Below are positions 57,571 to 64,000 of a DNA stretch of 64,000 nucleotides, piece by piece. The translations under genes were made by a program, and so were the position numbers. The DNA is taken from the NCBI RefSeq assembly GCF_020080835.1, contig NC_058163.1, forward strand, positions 22,657,904-22,721,903, read 5' to 3'. The stretch's first letter is position 1. Each line of letters starts with the position of its first letter. The notes beneath the pieces are model-generated. The model had not been told where the DNA came from, made no database searches, and worked only from the letters and a program-made list of their open reading frames with translations. The stretch comes from Cotesia glomerata (Eukaryota; Arthropoda; Insecta; Hymenoptera; Braconidae).

Positions 57571-60345
57571 AAAAATTTCTTTCAAAATTAATATCAGATA
57601 ACAAAATTATTATTAATTGATAAAGTTACGGGTAGCTAGTTTTTCTACATGTTTATCACCGTTAACGCTCATTGTATCGTTCAATATACCATACCAGTGT
57701 ACTAAAAAATCATAGAATGTACACGCCGTAAAATAGCCACCAATTTGTTCCAATCGAGCGAGTAACGAATTGTAAACATTACTTGTCCTGTTTTATTGGC
57801 AACAAGAATTTTTTTTAACATTCTATATCAATTACAATAGTACACTATTGATATAACCTTTTTTATAAATCCAGTTCTCATGATTTAACGCATGAGCAGG
57901 TATTAGATCGATCCGTCGGTGGGTGATCGATCAGTATTGGGATTGGATCCATCGTGAAGAAGAAACACGGTGAAAGTAAAATCCCTTTAGAATGACGAAC
58001 AATCAAATTCTTGACAAAACATTGAGACTGGGAATCCTTTCTGGTTGTTGGGTATTTAATAGCGAACTGTTGACTCAAGCGCGTGGCGAATCCACCTTTC
58101 AAAACATAATAAAACATATCACGTCTCTGTTATTTACCCTGGCCTTATTCTCATCTTCGATCATTTTGAGGAGTTCGGTGGTGGCGATTTTTTATTTTAC
58201 CATTCAATTGAATTTTTTATAGTCAATTTAAGTCTTGATTCTTGATACTGAGGATAAATCACAGCGTAAATAATAAATATATATAAATAGGATAAATTAT
58301 TGTATTTTAGAATCGGATATGCGTGATAAAGCAACATAATTTGAAGGCTACGTATCTACATTCGATTATTTATATTTTAGTTAAGCCCGAGTTCTTTTTT
58401 TTAGTCATATTTTTGGTTTTGGTTAATGCCGTATAACGCACGCCGGGTTAATTCGTGATAGAACATTGGTTCGAGACTTGTATTTCAGTATAAAAGAGAA
58501 CACCCATCGTGCAAACATGCTCCGAACTCACCACCAATAACGATATAACCTGTCTAAAAAGTTATTTTTGTTATGGCTGATTCTTGGATTTACTTGCAAC
58601 TTTTACTTTTTTTTGTTGTTTGTTTTTTTCCAGAAAACTTTTTACAACTTGCTGCATTTATTGATTCCAACGTTTTTTTTTTTTTTACTTTTTTTGTGAC
58701 AATAATCAATATATAATATTTTTAAAAATATTATTTCCCTTTAAAAAAAAACCTTTTTTTGACATTTTTTAAAATTTATACGATATAATTAAAACTTCAA
58801 AACTTGAAAAAATTTTTTTCAATAAAATCTAACAGTACCAAAACAAGTCTAAAAATTCTGCAGTGTCTTTTTTTAAAATTATGTCAAGAAAATTTTCTTA
58901 ACAACAATTTTTTTTTCTACTGCAACATAAAATTTCAAAATCAAAATTCTTCCAAATAAATACTATCTTATCTGTGCCCAAAAAATCCAAAAATTATTAT
59001 CCAAGAACAATAAGCCGATCTGGAATTGAAAGCGATCTCAAAAAGTTTTATCGTTTAGTTTAATTTTCTCTTCTCTCTTTTTCTCATTCATTAGTTGACG
59101 CAATCGCCCGGGGGTTTGTGCGTGAGTTTAATTTGTGGCAAGTATATGCGTGAACGTATCATATACATATCGTAGAGCGTTCCGTATAGCAGGGCGCTAT
59201 ATACCATATTCCATATACCATAGACCCAGCGCCCATATGCCGTGGTACACACATCAACATCCAGACCGTATATTTACTCTGCGTTTAATATTATGGTTAT
59301 CATTATGATGGACCTCTCGTACGTATTTTCGATTCGAGCTTCGGAATTGCCTGCGTAGGCGTTGACTCTAAATATCTGGTGAGTTATCCAATTCAATTAA
59401 TTCCTCTCCTCATTATCTTCTTCACTATCACTATGATTATGTTTTTTGGATTCTAATTGCACTGCAAAGTGTAACCACGATGAGCAATTTTAGTTCGTCA
59501 AACAATATCAATATGTTGATTCGTGGGTCACTGGTTTATATGTCTGCGCATGTACTTTAGTTTGTAGTTGTGTAGTTATATAGATATGTACATACATAGA
59601 GAGAGTGTTGAAGAGAACATGACATCAGAGGGGCGACGGACCGGGTGTGTGTGGTACGGTATAGGGTGAAATTTTCGATGGAATATAGAACTCTGTTTTA
59701 GCCTAAGGCTGGATTTACAGCCCTCCTTGTGAATCTGGCCGTGTGCGCATACATTTTCCAAGACTCGCCTTACATTCTGTATTCTATATTCTATATTTTA
59801 CATTCTACATTCCCTTTCTAAAATAACCAGTTTTTTAAATAAGGATAAATAATACACTTTTTTATTATACCGTTGTTCATCGCTGATGAGGCCTAAGCCA
59901 TCCTGCTCTCCGACTCTTCAATAACATCTTTAAACATCTCCATTATTCGATATTTTAACCTATTCTCAATAGTTGTGTGAAAAAATCTTTTAAAATAGCC
60001 TGATATAAGTTAATCTGGTTATATATGGCCATATCAAGACATATGACCATAAAAATTATAATTTTATTCTAGTTATTATTTTTTTATATATTTATAGAAA
60101 ACTGTTTTCTATTTAAATATTCTCTTTATTGATATTTCAATTGTTTACAATGGTTTTACAATGTTAAGGTTTATATATTGTGTATTTGATTATTCCTATT
60201 ACAAAGTGTAATTTATACTATAAATTAATGGATTTTAAGTGTTAATTTGGGTATTGACATTTTTAGAGGTTTATGTAATTGATTTTGAGTAAAAATTTTA
60301 TAAAAAACTCATGAAATTTTTATAGAAAATACTTTTATTTTATAA
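57571..60345. other. Noncoding stretch
   Basis: Alternates AT-rich DNA (58560-58980) with more complex blocks (57850-58200, 59080-59780). The short frames carry no motifs. A 'tatatggccatatca' word near 60025 recurs in altered form near 31690 and 62636. Confidence 0.25.
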
Positions 60346-60415
60346 CTTAATTCCTCAAAATTAACTCTCTTCTAGGGAGAAAATAAAATAACAATGCGCC
60401 ACCTGTCGGAGGTTT
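60346..60415. repeat. Single copy of the GCGCCACCT repeat unit
   Basis: 'aaattaactctcttctagggagaaaa' followed by GCGCCACCTGTCGG at 60396-60409 matches the units at 11005-11275. A weaker relative is at 63765-63815 (ACGCCATCTGTTG). Confidence 0.6.
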
Positions 60416-63400
60416 TTAGAACTATTTCGATCGAAAAATCATATTTGATTATGTAAAATCATATCAGGCGTGATAAAGGCATTTGAAGTCATCTATGGTG
60501 GTGAAAAAATTCAATTCTCAACTACTAATTTAATAAATACAAAAATTGCGTCACAGAAATTAATCAGCCGAAAAAGAATAAGACATTAGTAAGGGTAGCA
60601 GCGGTCCAGCGGCGACCCACGGGGCGTCTTAGGAAGTTTGCCGATCTGGCAATTGACCGAGCATAAATTGAAAATAATGGTCTTGAATACACTGAGGCTG
60701 AGTATTCCAAAAATTCGAGTACCAGTACCAGTTTTAATAGAAAGAACATAAAGGAAGATAGTTGATCACGCGATGGCGCGTGATCTAAAATTTTATTGAC
60801 CGTCCACGTGTGATACTCCTTGAAGGAAAATAATAACAGAATCCCTGGACTAAGGACTAAGGTGTCTTGCGCACCAGGTGGTTCTTACCCACCTACTGCG
60901 TCTTAAGAACTCTAAATTACGCACAGACATGCTTATACGTCTTATTTGATCACGCGAAACCTTTTTTTGTTCGTATTGAATAAATATCCTGATAGGATTG
61001 AGCTTTCATTTACTACTCGTTTATTCTGCCCTTGTACGATTTTTTGCATGTGATTGTGAGTACACTGGGATTGCTAAGTAAGCTCCAGATGTTCAATATT
61101 AATTGCCGCATTTAAAAAAACAATTAATTTATTGTTTGATAAGGAAAAAAAACTAACTTTTGAAAATTACGTTAGCTTTACACGTTTTATTCTTCAACCT
61201 CATCCGGTTATATATCAGCAATCATTGAAATTAATTGAATAGAAATAATTACTCGTCATTTTTCAAACATTTCTGGTTAGTTTGATAACAATATTTTTGA
61301 TATATTCATTTAGATTCATCTATATTTTTCGATCGTAGTTTTGATAAAAGAATTTTTGTGTAAATTTCATCAATTTCTTTCATTTTTCCCATCAATTGAA
61401 TCATTTTTGTAGTTATAAAATTTCTCTATGTGTTTTGAAATTTCTACGAAAGATTTCCATTAGTTTAGACAGTTAATACTCTAAAATGATTTACCCAAAA
61501 CGAAACTTACATAACCGTACAAAGCAAAGCATCAAACGCAGAAATTTACCGATACTAATATAACAAGAATATTTAAAAAAATTTTTTCCTGAGCTTTCTC
61601 TCCTCCGAACCGACATTGAAAAAAATGAGGTGAACTGTAGCATAAAAAAAATCAATAACGTATATATAACATTGAAACGTCAAACGGAAACACACACGAG
61701 ATTTGCGTCTGTCGTGGCCAGCTGCCATCGTTTCAAAGGCTTGACGTTTTCAATATTCGCAAAACTCTGGAAGCTCTCTTCCTCTTCCTCTTCTCTATTT
61801 TCGGCACATCCACCGGGTCTAGCTCGCAGTGGCCTCAACTCTTATGCAATTTTTTCCGGTTAACTTTTCCAATTAACAAAACCCGCCGACGGAGCATAAA
61901 ACCGCGGTTTCTCCTCGCGGTCAAACGACTGGCTTCACATATAGGATCTATGATGTATGATATGATATGACATGCCTCCGTTGATTTATTAGAGCTTGAT
62001 GTGGACTACCGAAGCAGCCTTTTATGTTCATTTTTATGATCAACAGAAAGTGTCTCTTCAGCGATCGCTAGTAAATTGGTTATCACTAATGTAACGCACG
62101 TTTACCTTACCAATCCGCCCCCGGGTATCATGATATAATATATATCGTATATAGTCATCGTCGAATAAAGATCCTTTGACAAAATAGTCCCCGGGGAAGA
62201 AGAAGAGGGTTGAAGAGCTTCCTCTTACCCGTGTTGGGGCTATATGGCCAACCAGGAAATGACTGAACCACGTTAGGATATTGCGTTACGTCCCCTAGTA
62301 CCCAAAGGTCTAGTATATGCTAGACTATGACTATGGCTGCCATTTACCAGCCCTGCTTATAGTTATAAGAAAGATACTCCTTCGTCCTTTGGTACTCGGT
62401 ATTCACCATCTAGTTTCCAGTAACTGGTAGTTGCTAGTTCATATTCCTCCACTTCATATTGCAAGACGAAATTACTTTAGCTCCGAGCTAAAGTGACCAA
62501 CTTTTATGCTGCTACTTTATTAGATTTCTCAATCGTTAAACGCATTGTATCTGTACTTCGTTGCAAAACTATCTTCTTTTATTGGTCTTCTAAAATCAAA
62601 AAAACTAAAACTACTTCCGTGTAAAAATATGGACATATATGGCCGGATCAGAAAATTTAATAGACTTATATAAGGTCATATAGGCATACATGGACATATC
62701 AAGTTTATATGGCTTTATAAGGAAATTGGCGACATCATAGAATTTTTAGAAGTGTTTATGAATGAAACATAAAAGTATCGCCTAAATAATTCAAATTAAG
62801 GAAAGTTGATATGGTTATCAGCGAAATAAAAAAGTCCGCCCCTTGAGTAGCATGTGGCGAGCCAAAGCACCAATTTGAACGGTCTATTGTTATGATTTAT
62901 TATAATATGGATATCGGAAGTGTAGGCGAGCTACTCCCTCTTGTGAGGCAAACCAACGCCTTGGGGTATTGGTCGAGCAAAAAATCCTAGATCCTAAATC
63001 CGTTTCATTTTTTGTTATTTATTTCGAGCGAGCCATCTGTCATTGTTATTATTATGTACCTTGCTCCGGCATTTAGTCCTCTAATATCTTACCAATACCA
63101 CTACCAATTCTAATTCCATTTGAAGTGCATTTATTTGTCAAACAACAATTGTTGTCAAATGGGAAAGAGGATTGCAATTGATACGCACGATAAATTCGTC
63201 AACCGAGAACAGCTCAGAGCTTGGACTCCACGACGAGTTGGTAAGGACCCGGATAATGTACACAAACAATGGCTCTAGTGTCTACATAACCCCGGTGAAA
63301 CTTGGCTCGGTTAAGGGCTCTTCGAGTACTTGGCACGTAGAACCCTACGCAAGCTTCCCGGACTCTGTATCGTCCAATTACCAACTGGGCGCGTATCTTC

Positions 63401-64000
63401 ATGGGGGGTCTCTACGCAATTGTTGTGTTTCAACCATTGTTATCGCGGTGTGTGATTGGATCCATTGTTTTTGTTCGTTATAGGGAGGATTACTCCTTTA
63501 TACGTGTCGATTTTGCTTTTGCGCTAATTTAGGCATCATCCGGGAATAATTCTAGTCATTAAAATTTCTCAGAGTTATGATATCGATCTTTTGTTCTGCT
63601 CAATTGTCAATTGTCTTTAGACTTAAATTGGCGCTTGCTTTTTCAAAAGTTTACTAATTTTTTGTGTCTTGTCAACAATTTTCTGATTTGATCGTTGATT
63701 AAACTAAAAACTAAGTTTCTAAGTCAAAAAAATTGATTTTCATTTCATACCTTATCTTCTAAAACTTAACTCTCTTGTAAAGAGACGATCCAGCGATCAT
63801 ACGCCATCTGTTGAAGATTTTTAATACTAGTTTTGCATTTCTTTCTTCAAAAATTTCTTGTCTTGATTTTGATATTATTAGCCAAAAAGATTGAAAATCA
63901 ATTTTCTACTTAAAATTGAAAACAAGTAAAAACACTAAATCACAACTTTTTATCACAATTAACTTTAGCTTCACGCAAAAAAAAAAATTGAAAACAAATT
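60416..64000. other. Noncoding stretch to window end
   Basis: Complex blocks at 60560-60960, 61680-62500 and 62820-63500 have frames up to 103 codons (63172-63483) with no recognised family. The rest is AT-rich. No transposon ends or RNA genes were found. If the minus-strand gene model is right, this is DNA upstream of its promoter. Confidence 0.25.

Noticed and set aside
63172..63483. 103-codon plus-strand frame with a GTAAGG donor-like site near 63240
   Set aside because: No recognised motif, no acceptor or start context, and a 62-codon frame overlaps on the other strand.

Overview
The window is AT-rich animal DNA with no bacterial-type gene density. tRNA-derived SINEs, LINE tails ending in short A/T-rich tandem repeats, TA- and TTAA-flanked hairpin MITEs, Helitron-like ends, a copia-type primer binding site and GT/AG exon borders point to an insect. 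The style suits a hymenopteran such as a parasitoid wasp, but that is an impression from composition, not a proven placement. No complete gene, cellular rRNA or functional tRNA gene can be supported. Nearly all ORFs above 60 codons look like chance frames or lie inside repeats. The best coding evidence is two short exon-like pieces on the minus strand. One at 53532-53567 starts with ATG in a good insect context and ends at a strong donor. The other at 2210-2287 has a strong acceptor, 26 open codons and a donor. Both borders are phase 0, so they could be exons 1 and 2 of one gene, separated by an intron of about 51 kb that fills most of the window. I do not recognise the protein. A CpG-rich block at 55071-55440 lies upstream and may be its promoter or 5' UTR region. 

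Layout. 0-11 kb: two inverted relics of a copia-type element, each with an initiator-tRNA-like primer binding site (641-654 and 10272-10285), one interrupted by a 5'-truncated LINE; exon 2; several more complex, GC-richer blocks; the first Helitron. 11-20 kb: a tandem duplication with CTCF-like motifs, two further Helitrons, a hairpin MITE, and a LINE 3' end split by a TIR element that itself holds a SINE. 20.8-22.7 kb: a nest in which a TTAA-flanked palindrome contains a TA-flanked MITE, which contains a tRNA-like block and another TA-flanked MITE carrying a second tRNA-like block. 24-38 kb: members of a roughly 700-bp MITE family, a 713-bp tandem duplication, a TTAA element inside a TA-type hairpin element, and an AT-rich tandem array. 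39-50 kb: a fourth Helitron with a double-hairpin insert, three more copies of the 700-bp MITE, and a 3-kb composite holding a different Helitron. That Helitron carries a 15-bp minisatellite that matches the RFX X-box consensus and an inverted pair of Helitron 3' ends around a tRNA-like block. 50-64 kb: a second SINE copy, exon 1, another hairpin MITE, the CpG-rich block, a third LINE 3' end, and plain noncoding DNA. 

The window is therefore best read as a very large first intron plus upstream sequence of one gene, built up by layers of non-autonomous transposons. Empty-site comparison between copies inside the window gives the order of several insertions. Coordinates of repeat ends with visible TA, TTAA or A/T target sites should be good to a few bases; other boundaries are approximate.
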